From JAKVAV01 sp047633195 (GTDB lineage: Bacteria; Bacteroidota; Bacteroidia; Flavobacteriales_D; Cryomorphaceae), in NCBI GenBank assembly GCA_047633195.1, contig JBLIEU010000007.1, positions 34,697 to 98,696 on the forward strand: a stretch of DNA of 64,000 bases, written 5' to 3'. The notes under the pieces were generated by a model. It was not told the DNA's origin. It saw only the letters and a program-made list of their open reading frames with translations, and searched no databases. Positions 44,020 to 52,447 of this stretch are shown here, piece by piece. A program made the position numbers and the translations under genes. How positions within the stretch are numbered: the stretch's first letter is position 1; the number at the start of each line of letters is the position of its first letter.

Positions 44020-45845
44020 CAGGATTCATTCAAATACTCAAGTTACTCAAGAATTACAAAAGAGAGGTAGCCGGAAACTTGTTCTTCAATGTGTTGTCCA
44101 CTGTTTTCTCGCTTTTTTCTCTGGCCGCGGTAGCACCTTTTCTAAGCATTCTGTTTAGCTCAAAGGAGATCGTACTCCCTGAAGTGGCGCCAGAGTTTGG
44201 TTTAACTTCGTCAAAGTTTCTTCAGTACGCGGACTATCAGATCAGTTCTTTCATTTTGGAAAACGGCCCCGAGTCAGCCTTGGTTAATTTCTGTGTTTTC
44301 ATTGTGATTATTTTCTTGCTGAAAAATATAACCCGTTTCATGACAATGTATTTCCTCGCACCGATTCGCATCGGAGTGATTAGAGACGTACGTGAAGCCA
44401 TGCACAGGAAGATTTTGAAACTACACCTCGGCTACTACAGCGACGAACGAAAAGGAGATATCATTTCGCGAGTGACATCGGACGTAAATGAGATAGAAAA
44501 TTCGATTATTTCTTCGATGGAGATGGTGTTTCGCGACCCTATACTCATTCTCACTTACTTGGCCACCATGTTCTTTATGAGCTGGAAGCTCACCATATTC
44601 GTTTTGATCTTACTGCCAATTAGCGGGATATTCATCTCAATCATCGGGAAAAAACTAAAAGGGGCTGCACGGAACGGGCAATCAAAACTGGGAGAAGTAC
44701 TTTCTGTCTTTGAAGAATCACTGGGAGGCCTGCGAGTCATCCAAGCCTTCAATGCACAGGACGCAACTCAAGAGCGCTTCAACCGAAAAAACAACGAGTT
44801 TTTTACCCTAATGGTTAGACTATTTCGAAAGCACTATTTAGGAAGCCCACTCACCGAAATCCTCAGTTCCATTACACTGGCTATTCTGATCTATTATGGC
44901 GGCCAGCTAGTTCTTGAAGCAGGAGACAATGGTTTTACGGGAGAGTTCTTTATCACGTTCATCCTCATCTTCTCTCAAATTATCACTCCCGCAAAATCTG
45001 TTAGTCAAGCCTACTTCAAAATCCAGAAAGGTCTGGCCTCCGTGGAAAGAGTGAACGATGTTTTGGATGCCGAAGAAAAAATTCAGGAGCCTGAAAACCC
45101 GATCGATCACAAAGAGTTCAAGGAGCATATTTCTTTGAAAAACGTAGGCTTCAATTATGGATCAGAAAAGGTGTTGAGTGGCGTAAATCTAGAAATAAAG
45201 AAAGGTGAATCGGTAGCGCTTGTAGGTCCTTCGGGAGGAGGGAAAAGCACGCTGGCCAATTTGGTGCCGCGCTTTTACGACGTCACCGAAGGAGAAATAT
45301 TTATAGACGGAATTGACGTTCGAAATATTTCACTTCAACAACTGCGGGGAATGTTCGGGGTCGTCACCCAAGAATCGATTCTCTTTAACGACACCATTGC
45401 GAATAATATCTTGATGTCGAAGCCAGAAGCGAGCCATGAAGAACTGGTGCAAGCGGCCAAAATTGCCAATGCCTACGAGTTTATCGAACGATTGGAAGAT
45501 GGTTTTGACACCAATGTCGGTGATTCGGGAAATAAGCTGAGCGGTGGTCAAAAGCAGCGGATCAGCATCGCTAGAGCCGTACTAAAGAATCCACCATTTC
45601 TCATATTGGATGAGGCCACCTCCGCACTGGACACCGAGTCAGAGCGTCTGGTTCAAGATGCCATCAACAAGTTGATGAAAAACCGCACTTCATTGGTTAT
45701 TGCACACCGCCTCTCGACCATTCGGCATGCAAGTAAAATTGTGGTGTTAGAAGGTGGTCATATTGCAGAGATGGGAACGCACGAAGAGCTATTAAAAGCC
45801 GAGGGCGTATACCATAGGTTGCACCAAATGCAGACATTCCAGTAG
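44016..45845 (+). CDS. MsbA-like ABC exporter (fused permease-ATPase)
   Basis: A 609-aa half-transporter. Six transmembrane helices lie in ~20-330, and the C-terminal ATPase has Walker A GPSGGGKST (~405), Q-loop VVTQES, signature LSGGQKQR, Walker B FLILDEATSALD and switch His in VIAHRLSTI. Such homodimers flip lipids (MsbA for lipid A) or export drugs or peptides. MsbA function is a reasonable guess in a Gram-negative with one such gene here, but the substrate is not shown by the sequence. The ATG overlaps the purB stop by 4 bases, so it is read as a purB-exporter operon. It ends 2 bases from the convergent DUF983 gene. Confidence 0.88.
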   Translation: MTGFIQILKLLKNYKREVAGNLFFNVLSTVFSLFSLAAVAPFLSILFSSKEIVLPEVAPEFGLTSSKFLQYADYQISSFILENGPESALVNFCVFIVIIFLLKNITRFMTMYFLAPIRIGVIRDVREAMHRKILKLHLGYYSDERKGDIISRVTSDVNEIENSIISSMEMVFRDPILILTYLATMFFMSWKLTIFVLILLPISGIFISIIGKKLKGAARNGQSKLGEVLSVFEESLGGLRVIQAFNAQDATQERFNRKNNEFFTLMVRLFRKHYLGSPLTEILSSITLAILIYYGGQLVLEAGDNGFTGEFFITFILIFSQIITPAKSVSQAYFKIQKGLASVERVNDVLDAEEKIQEPENPIDHKEFKEHISLKNVGFNYGSEKVLSGVNLEIKKGESVALVGPSGGGKSTLANLVPRFYDVTEGEIFIDGIDVRNISLQQLRGMFGVVTQESILFNDTIANNILMSKPEASHEELVQAAKIANAYEFIERLEDGFDTNVGDSGNKLSGGQKQRISIARAVLKNPPFLILDEATSALDTESERLVQDAINKLMKNRTSLVIAHRLSTIRHASKIVVLEGGHIAEMGTHEELLKAEGVYHRLHQMQTFQ

Positions 45846-45847
45846 GC

Positions 45848-46303
45848 TCAATCTGTTGTCTTTCGGCGCGACATTTTCTCAGCTTTTTTTTCTCTATTAA
45901 ATTCAACAGCATCCTTGCGGTACTTCACAAAAAGATTTATCCAAATAATTCTAGATAGACGGTAGACCAGAGGCAGAAAAGCCAAAAGCAGAACTACACC
46001 AAGTATCAGAAACAAAAAACCATCATCGAAGAAATCGAACTCCATCAATCCAAACAGAGCAAAAACCGTTAAGGCGACATAGAGTGCGACCCAGATGGCA
46101 ACGGTTAAACCATAACTCACATATGCTGCGCCAAAATAGAAGCCAGGTTCACGCTCGAAGTTCTCTCCGCATACGCCACACCGCTTTTGCAATTCAGTGA
46201 ATCCTTTGGCATACGTGGCCTGTTGCTTAAACAGCTTCCCTTCTTGACACCGAGGACAAGTGAATGTAAAAATAGAGTACAGCTTGCTTCCTTTCATTCC
46301 CAT
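45848..46303 (-). CDS. DUF983 family membrane protein
   Basis: A 151-aa protein. N-terminal zinc-ribbon-like pairs CPRCQEGKLF and CGVCGENFEREPGFYFGAAYVSY are the family hallmark, followed by two long transmembrane helices (YGLTVAIWVALYVALTVFAL and FLFLILGVVLLLAFLPLVY) and a basic C-terminal tail. Function of DUF983 is unknown. Two ATGs are possible (46303 and 46297). A -7 box (46316-46309) ends 5 bases before the first, so the transcript is either leaderless at the first or starts translation at the second. Confidence 0.85.
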   Translation of the reverse strand: MGMKGSKLYSIFTFTCPRCQEGKLFKQQATYAKGFTELQKRCGVCGENFEREPGFYFGAAYVSYGLTVAIWVALYVALTVFALFGLMEFDFFDDGFLFLILGVVLLLAFLPLVYRLSRIIWINLFVKYRKDAVEFNREKKAEKMSRRKTTD

Positions 46304-46308
46304 AAAAA

Positions 46309-46316
46309 CAAAGATA
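46309..46316 (-). promoter_or_regulatory. -7 box directly upstream of the DUF983 gene
   Basis: Minus strand TATCTTTG, exact TAnnTTTG match, ending 5 bases before ATG 46303. No -33 motif seen at 19-21 bases. Confidence 0.45.
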
Positions 46317-46437
46317 GAGAGGATAATAGGATAATAGGATTACGTCTAACTAAAGTCGGAATCCATCGGAGGTTCAGGTTGAAAACTTTGTTGATAATAG
46401 AAATGACTAACCCCTCGCAACTACCTATTTTAGCCTT

Positions 46438-46445
46438 TAGTTTTG
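46438..46445 (+). promoter_or_regulatory. -7 box upstream of the 46484 gene
   Basis: TAGTTTTG matches TAnnTTTG, 38 bases before the ATG. No -33 element recognised. Confidence 0.35.
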
Positions 46446-46483
46446 TTGGTTTGTAGGTTCAAACACAAAACCGTTTTAGTTTT

Positions 46484-47032
46484 ATGATAACCTTGTTCGG
46501 GAAGAAAAAGCTCACAGAAGAATCAGTAGCCAACATATTCGTTAACGGTGTGCAACTGCTGATCGACGAGGGCTTTGAAGATGTAGTAGGATTAATCAAT
46601 GATTCACCTGAATTCCTAACTCCTCCGAATTTAGCTAAGGAAGATAGCGGAGCATTCACGGTTATTGTTTTGGCAGGGAACTTACAAGTAATTCCTCGTC
46701 ATTTCGAGGCGGGACAAGATCGCAGAATCACTCAGTACATTTTAGAAAAATTCGCAGACCTCTACGAAACGGACAAAATGAATTTGGCCAAAGTAGTTAG
46801 CGAAACTCGGAAGCTGATGATGCGCAAGAATCACCCGAGTAAAAGCATTACCAACGCTATGGCTCGAACCGTTTTCAGCCGATACGAATTGAACCAATAC
46901 CAAGAGGCATACTTTAAATCACTGGATTCTCCTAACCCGATTTTAGTTCAACGGCTCAAAGAAGCCATGGAGAATTTCCTTTGGAATTGGGATAGTCTTC
47001 TTTTGAAGTACAAGGTAGTTCAAACAGGCTGA
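46484..47032 (+). CDS. Uncharacterised protein, 182 aa
   Basis: I do not recognise this family by name. It is cytoplasmic, without signal peptide or membrane helix, and largely alpha-helical. It starts MITLFGKKKLTEESVANIFVN, has an acidic helix (DEGFEDVVGLINDSPEFL), a strand AFTVIVLAGNLQVIP, and a C-terminal helical bundle (KSITNAMARTVFSRYELNQYQEAYF). Codon use and composition are like the neighbours. It stands alone, with its own putative promoter; nothing in the context points to a job. Confidence 0.7.
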   Translation: MITLFGKKKLTEESVANIFVNGVQLLIDEGFEDVVGLINDSPEFLTPPNLAKEDSGAFTVIVLAGNLQVIPRHFEAGQDRRITQYILEKFADLYETDKMNLAKVVSETRKLMMRKNHPSKSITNAMARTVFSRYELNQYQEAYFKSLDSPNPILVQRLKEAMENFLWNWDSLLLKYKVVQTG

Positions 47033-47052
47033 TGCTCTTCAGCTCTCTGGAA

Positions 47053-47320
47053 TGAATCAAACATTCTTGAGCAATTTTACACAGAGTGCGCAGTGAAAAA
47101 TTTGAAGTGCAAGGCTTGAGATTCTGAAATCACAAGGAATTGAAGTCAATATTGATGAGACATCAAGAGAGAGAGATATCTTCTTGGGCTCACCTCTCTT
47201 TGTTCCGCTAGAGATCCTCTACGACCCCGCGGATTCGAACTTTAATTATCCCCCTTTCCTTCAGTGTCCTATATGCAAAAAAAGCCCTGCAGCTCCGCGC
47301 AAAAACCGCCTTGAGTGGAA
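47053..47320 (+). pseudogene. Possible degraded gene remnant or non-coding region
   Basis: The 288 bases between the 46484 gene and lhgO hold no intact gene. One plus-strand frame reads MNQTFLSNFTQSAQ, two stops, then ~45 residues of protein-like sequence (LEILKSQGIEVNIDETSRER, FLGSPLFVPLEILYDP, CPICKK). This could be the tail of a decayed gene with inactivating stops, or chance. No homologue is recognised. Confidence 0.25.
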
Positions 47321-47329
47321 TCACTCAAG
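47310..47329 (-). terminator. Probable terminator hairpin of lhgO
   Basis: Perfect 8-bp stem (cttgagtg/cactcaag) with a 4-base loop spans the lhgO stop codon. On the minus strand a run of T (ggttttt) begins a few bases after the stem. Confidence 0.5.
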
Positions 47330-48565
47330 AATCGTTGTATCGGCTTTTAAACCAAACTTATCCTCAGCCATACCGCAAATCTGACCACCTATTGCTAGCG
47401 CAGCTGTTGCGGCAGGTGAAGGGGCATTGAGCACGTGAATACTGTTTTTGCCATACTCTATCCGAAAGTCATCCCGAGTATCACCATCCGTTCCTAGTAA
47501 AAGAGCACGAACTCCAGAACGTCCTGGCTTCAGATCATCCATGGTTAAAGAAGGAACCAATCGTTGAAGCGTCTTGAGAAAAAGCTTTTTTGAAAAAGCA
47601 CGGCGGTACTCGTCGATTCCAAATTTCATGTTTTTGAAAAAGAGCTTCCAAGTTCCACCATATGTCAAAGCATCGAAAGAATCGCGTAAACTAAAGTCCG
47701 TTTTACCATAGCCCTCACGCTTAAACGTGAAAACGGCGTTTGGACCGCATTCGATCTCTCCATTGGTCATGCGAGTGAAGTGTACTCCCAAAAATGGGAA
47801 TTCAGGATTGGGCACAGGGTAAATCAAATTCTTGATCTTGTGCTTTCCTTGATCGGTCAATTCATAGTAGTCGCCTCGAAAACCAACCACTTTTTCTTTG
47901 AGATTAATTTGGTCTTTTTTAGCCAAACGATCTGCCTGTAAGCCTCCACAAAAAACCAAGTATTTCGACTTATAAGTCGATTTGGATGTGACTACTTCTT
48001 CGTGCTCACTCATTTTATTTATTCCCGTCACTTCCTCACCCAAAACGAGTTTGGAGTTTTGATTCAAGGATAAAGCCAGCTCTACCATTTTTTCGGTGGC
48101 GGCCCGGTAGTCAATAATTCCTGTCACAGGAACCCAAATTCCCGCGATTCCTACACAAAAAGGCTCGTGCTCTTTGATCTGCTCAGCGGTTATTTTTTTG
48201 ATCCCTTCAATTCCATTCTGCTTGCCAATTTCAAATATCTTATCGAGCATGGGAAGTTCGCTCTCATCAACTGCCACCACTACCTTTCCACAAACATCGT
48301 GAGGGATATTGTGCTCCTTTGAGAAAGCCACCAATTCTTTTCGGCCCTTGACACAATTCTCAGCTTTGAGACTTCCTGGCGTATAGTAAAGCCCCGAATG
48401 AATTACTCCTGAGTTGTTTCCTGTCTGGTGATCAGCCAGCCCCTTTTCCTTCTCTATCAATACGATCTTAAGCTCGGGATACCGAAGCTGCATTTTGTAA
48501 AAAGTTGCCGCCCCTACAATTCCTCCACCTATTATTGCTACATCAAAAACCTGATCTTTCGTCAT
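47321..48565 (-). CDS. lhgO: L-2-hydroxyglutarate oxidase
   Basis: FAD-dependent oxidation of L-2-hydroxyglutarate to 2-oxoglutarate, linked to the respiratory chain. The 414-aa protein starts with the FAD-binding motif VAIIGGGIVGAATFY and has the family segment GNNSGVIHSGLYYTPGSLKAENCVKGRKEL with the residues lining the flavin site. Other family features are GIWVPVTGIIDYR, FRGDYYEL, and the C-terminal GRSGVRALLLGTDGD plus NAPSPAATAALAIG closing the FAD site. Length is normal. It is divergent from nadC with about 120 bases between starts. The 3' hairpin probably terminates it. Confidence 0.92.
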   Translation of the reverse strand: MTKDQVFDVAIIGGGIVGAATFYKMQLRYPELKIVLIEKEKGLADHQTGNNSGVIHSGLYYTPGSLKAENCVKGRKELVAFSKEHNIPHDVCGKVVVAVDESELPMLDKIFEIGKQNGIEGIKKITAEQIKEHEPFCVGIAGIWVPVTGIIDYRAATEKMVELALSLNQNSKLVLGEEVTGINKMSEHEEVVTSKSTYKSKYLVFCGGLQADRLAKKDQINLKEKVVGFRGDYYELTDQGKHKIKNLIYPVPNPEFPFLGVHFTRMTNGEIECGPNAVFTFKREGYGKTDFSLRDSFDALTYGGTWKLFFKNMKFGIDEYRRAFSKKLFLKTLQRLVPSLTMDDLKPGRSGVRALLLGTDGDTRDDFRIEYGKNSIHVLNAPSPAATAALAIGGQICGMAEDKFGLKADTTILE

Positions 48566-48581
48566 CTTTCAAACTTTGGCG

Positions 48582-48589
48582 CAAAGTTA
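48582..48589 (-). promoter_or_regulatory. -7 box of the lhgO promoter
   Basis: Minus strand TAACTTTG matches TAnnTTTG, 16 bases before the lhgO ATG. The only TTG candidates upstream have a spacing of 17 or 23 bases, off the ideal 19-21. Confidence 0.45.
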
Positions 48590-48685
48590 ATTGAAACGAA
48601 CGATTGCAAGGCCAAACAATGGTTACGTTCGTCACCTAATCGGCAAAATATTCACACCTTTGTTGCAACGAATTGTCCCATTTTT

Positions 48686-49519
48686 ATGACCATTGATGAG
48701 TTTATCCGCAATGCGGTACAAGAAGACATTGGAGAAGGAGATCACACTAGCTTGGCTTGCATCCCCGAAGGAGCTGTAGGTAGAGCAAAAATGATTGTGA
48801 AGGAAAAAGGAGTTCTTGCTGGCACAGGTATAGCAGAACAAATTTTTTACTTTATCGACTCCAACCTTCAGGTGAAATCGTTAATAAGCGATGGCACAAT
48901 GGTAGAAACAGGAACGGTCGTGATGACTGTGAGCGGAAAAGCCAGAAGTATTCTCATGGCCGAGAGATTGGCATTGAATTGCGTGCAGCGTATGTGTGGT
49001 ATTGCCACGCTTACGCGAAAAGTAGTAGATCAAGTCGTAGGCCTGAACACCAAAATTATCGACACGCGAAAAACGACTCCTGGGATTCGATTTTTAGAAA
49101 AACTCGCAGTGCAAATTGGGGGTGGCGAAAACCATCGATTCGGGCTTTATGACATGATGATGATCAAGGACAATCACATCGATTATGCTGGTGGCATCGA
49201 AGAGTCCATTACCATGGCCGACGAATACCGAAAGAATCAAGGGCTCGGCATTAAATTGGAAATTGAAGCACGTAATTTAGAAGAGGTTGATGAAATTCTC
49301 AGGGTAGGATTGATCGATCGCATCATGTTGGACAATTTCAGTTTTGTAGATATGAGGACAGCTGTTGCTAAAATTCCTGGTAGCATAGAAACTGAAGCCA
49401 GCGGCGGAATCACAATAGACAACGTACGTCAATACGCTGAATGTGGAGTAGATTTCGTATCAATGGGAGCCCTCACCCACAGCGTTAGTAGTTTGGACAT
49501 AAGCCTAAAGGCATATTAA
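48686..49519 (+). CDS. nadC: Nicotinate-nucleotide pyrophosphorylase (quinolinate phosphoribosyltransferase)
   Basis: Converts quinolinate and PRPP to nicotinate mononucleotide in NAD synthesis. The start is ATG 48686 (MTIDEFIRNAVQEDIGEGDHTS); the same frame runs 86 codons further upstream but that part lies antisense over lhgO and has no family similarity. The 277-aa protein contains the family motifs GDHTS, ALNCVQRMCGIATLTR, DTRKTTPGIR, GGGENHRFGLYDMMMIKDNHI, and the C-terminal LDNFSF and EASGGITIDN phosphate-binding loops. Length is typical. Divergent from lhgO; yihY follows after 39 bases. Confidence 0.96.
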   Translation: MTIDEFIRNAVQEDIGEGDHTSLACIPEGAVGRAKMIVKEKGVLAGTGIAEQIFYFIDSNLQVKSLISDGTMVETGTVVMTVSGKARSILMAERLALNCVQRMCGIATLTRKVVDQVVGLNTKIIDTRKTTPGIRFLEKLAVQIGGGENHRFGLYDMMMIKDNHIDYAGGIEESITMADEYRKNQGLGIKLEIEARNLEEVDEILRVGLIDRIMLDNFSFVDMRTAVAKIPGSIETEASGGITIDNVRQYAECGVDFVSMGALTHSVSSLDISLKAY

Positions 49520-49544
49520 TAGTCATCTTTTAGCTCCACTTTTT

Positions 49545-49552
49545 TATCTTCG
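49545..49552 (+). promoter_or_regulatory. -7-like box just before yihY
   Basis: TATCTTCG, one mismatch from TAnnTTTG, ending 6 bases before the ATG. Suggests a near-leaderless transcript. Confidence 0.35.
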
Positions 49553-49558
49553 CACCCC

Positions 49559-50533
49559 ATGGGTACTCCACTTTCTGAATGGTTTGAAGAGCAGAAGAAA
49601 CGCATACTTGAATCGGGTCTAGTTCGAAAAACTATAAATACGCTTAAGCGAATTAAGCTTCCTGGATTCGAAGGACTCAGTCTTTTTCAAGTTTTGCAGT
49701 TTTTCCTAATTGGCCTCTATGAAGGGAGGATAACGACTAGAGCTTCGGCTGTATGTTTTCGGTTTATATTGGCTATTCCCCCCTTGCTCATTGTATTTCT
49801 TTCAGTCATTCCTTTTGTCCCGATTGATAATTTTCAGGAAAGCCTTATGTCCTATCTCGATCGCGCGATGCCCGGCGATACGTTCAGTTTGGTCGAAAGC
49901 ACCTTGGATGATTTAATTAACAAGAAACAAGAAACACTCATCAGTCTCTCTTTTCTACTGACTCTATTCTTTTCATCCAATGCGGTTCAAGCATTGCTGG
50001 ACGGGTTTAGTCACAGCTATAATCTGGATAAAAAACAAGGAATGGTTCTGCAATACATTCGTTCTTTTGGCCTTTTGTTAGTATTCAGCCTCACTATCAT
50101 TCTCGGAGTTGTTCTCATTACGATAAGTGGCCCTGTGTTCGAATACCTTCAAGACCTAGATATCATTGGCAGTAATGTAGTGGTATTCTTCCTTGAGGTG
50201 GCCAAGTGGATTTTGGTAATAATCCTTTTTGAAATAGCTATTTCGGTGCTCTATCGAGCTGGACATAGCGGAAAATGGAGAGCCATAAATGCAGGAGCAT
50301 CTTTTGCCACTCTGGGCCTAATCATTGTCTCATCTCTCTTTGCTTGGTACGTGGGCAATTTCGGGAATTACAACAAACTTTACGGCTCTGTTGGAACTGT
50401 CTTGGTAGTCATGCTTTGGCTATACCTAAATACAATTGTGCTGATCTTAGGCTTTGAAATAAACGCGGGAATAGAAAAAGCCAAGGGATTAAAAATTGGA
50501 GAGATGGAGGCGGATCAAATTTTACAGAATTAA
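49559..50533 (+). CDS. YihY/BrkB-family inner-membrane protein
   Basis: A 324-aa protein with six hydrophobic segments, beginning after a ~55-residue cytoplasmic N-terminus. The family pattern is seen in LIGLYEGRITTRASAVCFRFILAIPPLLIVFLS, then SNAVQALLDGFSHSYNLDKK, and the glycine/tyrosine motif NFGNYNKLYGSVGTVLVVMLWLYLN near the C-terminus, which is the best-conserved part of the family. It was once misassigned as ribonuclease BN; the actual role is unresolved. It is followed by grpE after 73 bases and is probably separate from it. Confidence 0.88.
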   Translation: MGTPLSEWFEEQKKRILESGLVRKTINTLKRIKLPGFEGLSLFQVLQFFLIGLYEGRITTRASAVCFRFILAIPPLLIVFLSVIPFVPIDNFQESLMSYLDRAMPGDTFSLVESTLDDLINKKQETLISLSFLLTLFFSSNAVQALLDGFSHSYNLDKKQGMVLQYIRSFGLLLVFSLTIILGVVLITISGPVFEYLQDLDIIGSNVVVFFLEVAKWILVIILFEIAISVLYRAGHSGKWRAINAGASFATLGLIIVSSLFAWYVGNFGNYNKLYGSVGTVLVVMLWLYLNTIVLILGFEINAGIEKAKGLKIGEMEADQILQN

Positions 50534-50606
50534 GCTCCCGCCAATTTGTCACTTTCTCAGCCGTGGTCTGCTATTTGTCTAGGCAGATATGAAAAATTGA
50601 TTCCCC

Positions 50607-51203
50607 ATGCCAGAAAAAGAAAAAGTAGAGAGTCCAGATATAGAAGAAACTCAAGCTTCACGGGAAGAGCAAGCCTCTGAAGAGAACGCGAAAGCGAATT
50701 CAGCGGAAGAGAGTCCAGAGAATTCTGAAAAGAGCGAGCAAAACGAGCATGAAGCAGCTATGACGGAATTGCAGAAAAAGCATGACACGGTAAATGATAA
50801 GTACCTGAGACTTTATTCTGAATTCGAAAACTTCAGACGAAGAACTGCCAAGGAAAAACTCGACTTGATGAAAAATGCGGGTTCTGACTTTGTAGAAAAA
50901 ATTCTGCCCGTGGTAGATGACTTCGACCGCGCCATAGAACTAAATGAAAACAACACTGATCCCGAAGCACTCAAAGAGGGATTCAAACTCATTCACCACA
51001 AGCTTTTAAACCTTCTTCAAAATAAAGGTTTGAAGCCGATGGATTCGATTAATCAACCCTTTGATACAGAATACCACGAAGCCATTACAAACATCCCCGC
51101 GCCTTCTGAAGACATGAAAGGAAAGGTGATTGACGTGGCCGAAAAGGGATACTTTTTTAACGACAAAATTCTCCGCTACGCTAAAGTTGTAGTAGGACAA
51201 TAA
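50607..51203 (+). CDS. grpE: Nucleotide exchange factor GrpE
   Basis: Releases ADP from DnaK in the Hsp70 chaperone cycle. The 198-aa protein has a very acidic, low-complexity N-terminus (~1-48), a long coiled-coil helix (EAAMTELQKKHDTVNDKYLRLYSEFENFRRRTAKE), and the C-terminal beta domain with LPVVDDFDRAIE, NKGLKPMDSINQPFDTEYHEAI and GYFFNDKILRYAKVVVG. Length and order of domains are normal. dnaJ starts 20 bases downstream in the same orientation. dnaK is not in the window. No heat-shock operator that I can recognise lies upstream. Confidence 0.95.
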   Translation: MPEKEKVESPDIEETQASREEQASEENAKANSAEESPENSEKSEQNEHEAAMTELQKKHDTVNDKYLRLYSEFENFRRRTAKEKLDLMKNAGSDFVEKILPVVDDFDRAIELNENNTDPEALKEGFKLIHHKLLNLLQNKGLKPMDSINQPFDTEYHEAITNIPAPSEDMKGKVIDVAEKGYFFNDKILRYAKVVVGQ

Positions 51204-51223
51204 CGAATAGAACGACGCAGAAG

Positions 51224-52360
51224 ATGGCGAAGAGAGATTACTACGAAGTATTGGGCATTTCCAAAGATGCTTCGCAAGGCGAATTGAAAAAGGCTTACCG
51301 CAAATTGGCCTTAAAATACCACCCCGATCGCAATCCTGACAATGCGGATGCCGAGGTAAAATTTAAGGAGGCTGCCGAAGCTTACGAGGTTCTCAACAAT
51401 CCCGAAAAGAAACAACGATACGACAGATTCGGCCATCAAGGCGTAGGCGGAGCTGCTGGCGGAGGCGCAGGAGGATTCGGTGGTGGAATGAGTATGGACG
51501 ATATCTTCTCTCAGTTTGGCGACATCTTCGGAGGCGCATTCGGTGGAGGCGGAGGATTTAGCAACGGATTTGGTGGCGGAGGAGCTCGCCGACGTAGAAA
51601 AGGTACCAACCTTCGAATTAAAGTAAAACTCGACTTAGCCGAGGTCTTGAACGGTTCTATTAAAAAGATCAAAGTCAACAAGCTCGTTGCGGCTGAAGGA
51701 ACGACTTTTAAAACCTGCACCACCTGCAGAGGAGCAGGCCAAGTGAATCGCGTGACCAACACGATTTTGGGTCAGATGCAAACCGCATCTGTATGCCCTA
51801 CTTGTCAAGGTAGCGGAGAAATGGTGGACAAACGCCCACCAGGATCTGACGAAAACGGCCTTGTTAGAAAGGAAGAAGTGATCAGCATCGACATTCCCGC
51901 AGGTGTAGAAGAAGGAATGCAACTCAATGTGAGTGGAAAAGGAAACGCTGCTCCAATGGGCGGTGTACCTGGTGATTTGCTCGTAGTAATCGAAGAGCTA
52001 GAACACGACACAATAAAACGCAACGGAAAGAATTTGCACTACGATCTCTATGTGAGCTTTATAGATGCTGTTATTGGTGGGATTGCAGAAGTGCCCTTGG
52101 TAGAAGGCAAAGCCAAGATCAACATTTCGGCAGGCACCCAGAGCGGTAAGCTCGTTCGGCTCAAAGGCAAAGGACTGCCAAGTGTTCAGAGCTATGGCAA
52201 GGGCGATATGCTGGTAAATATCAACGTTTGGACTCCTCAAGAACTCAGCAAAGACGAAAAGAAAATACTGGAGAAACTTAAGGACAGTGAGAATTTTCAG
52301 CCCACTGCCAACCACGATGAAAAGAACTTTTTCCAAAAGGTTAAAGACATGTTCGAATAA
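51224..52360 (+). CDS. dnaJ: Chaperone DnaJ with a reduced zinc-finger domain
   Basis: Hsp40 partner of DnaK. The 378-aa protein has the J domain (1-70, HPD at 33-35), a Gly/Phe-rich stretch (~75-120), a cysteine region and the two beta-barrel substrate domains ending in a short tail. The cysteine region holds only two CxxCxGxG motifs (CTTCRGAG ~164 and CPTCQGSG ~191) instead of the usual four. In canonical DnaJ, motifs 2 and 3 build zinc site II and motifs 1 and 4 build site I; the two left here have the spacing and surroundings of 2 and 3 (QVNRVTNTILGQMQTASV between them), so site I is missing. I recall similar DnaJs in other Bacteroidota, so this is probably a lineage trait rather than damage. 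Follows grpE closely. Confidence 0.95.
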   Translation: MAKRDYYEVLGISKDASQGELKKAYRKLALKYHPDRNPDNADAEVKFKEAAEAYEVLNNPEKKQRYDRFGHQGVGGAAGGGAGGFGGGMSMDDIFSQFGDIFGGAFGGGGGFSNGFGGGGARRRRKGTNLRIKVKLDLAEVLNGSIKKIKVNKLVAAEGTTFKTCTTCRGAGQVNRVTNTILGQMQTASVCPTCQGSGEMVDKRPPGSDENGLVRKEEVISIDIPAGVEEGMQLNVSGKGNAAPMGGVPGDLLVVIEELEHDTIKRNGKNLHYDLYVSFIDAVIGGIAEVPLVEGKAKINISAGTQSGKLVRLKGKGLPSVQSYGKGDMLVNINVWTPQELSKDEKKILEKLKDSENFQPTANHDEKNFFQKVKDMFE

Positions 52361-52380
52361 AGAGAATCTCTTTGAAAATT

Positions 52381-52413
52381 AAACCGCTTTGCCTTTCAGG
52401 TAAAGCGGTTTTT
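52381..52413 (+). terminator. Intrinsic terminator of grpE-dnaJ
   Basis: A 13-bp stem (aaaccgctttgcc/ggtaaagcggttt, one G-T pair), 5-base loop, then five T. Very convincing. Confidence 0.88.
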
Positions 52414-52417
52414 CATT

Positions 52418-52425
52418 TAGATTTG
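52418..52425 (+). promoter_or_regulatory. -7 box of the NatAB-like operon
   Basis: TAGATTTG matches TAnnTTTG, ending 22 bases before the ATG at 52448. A TTTC sits 20 bases upstream but falls inside the terminator loop, so the -33 is doubtful. Confidence 0.45.
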
Positions 52426-52447
52426 ACTGTAATAATTAAAAATATAC

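Noticed and set aside
47226..47250. tRNA-like T-loop sequence (gattcgaac) in the gap before lhgO
   Set aside because: The flanking five bases do not pair on either strand and no anticodon or acceptor stem can be drawn.
48428..48685. 86-codon N-terminal extension of nadC
   Set aside because: Antisense to lhgO and without NadC similarity; the normal family start is the ATG at 48686.
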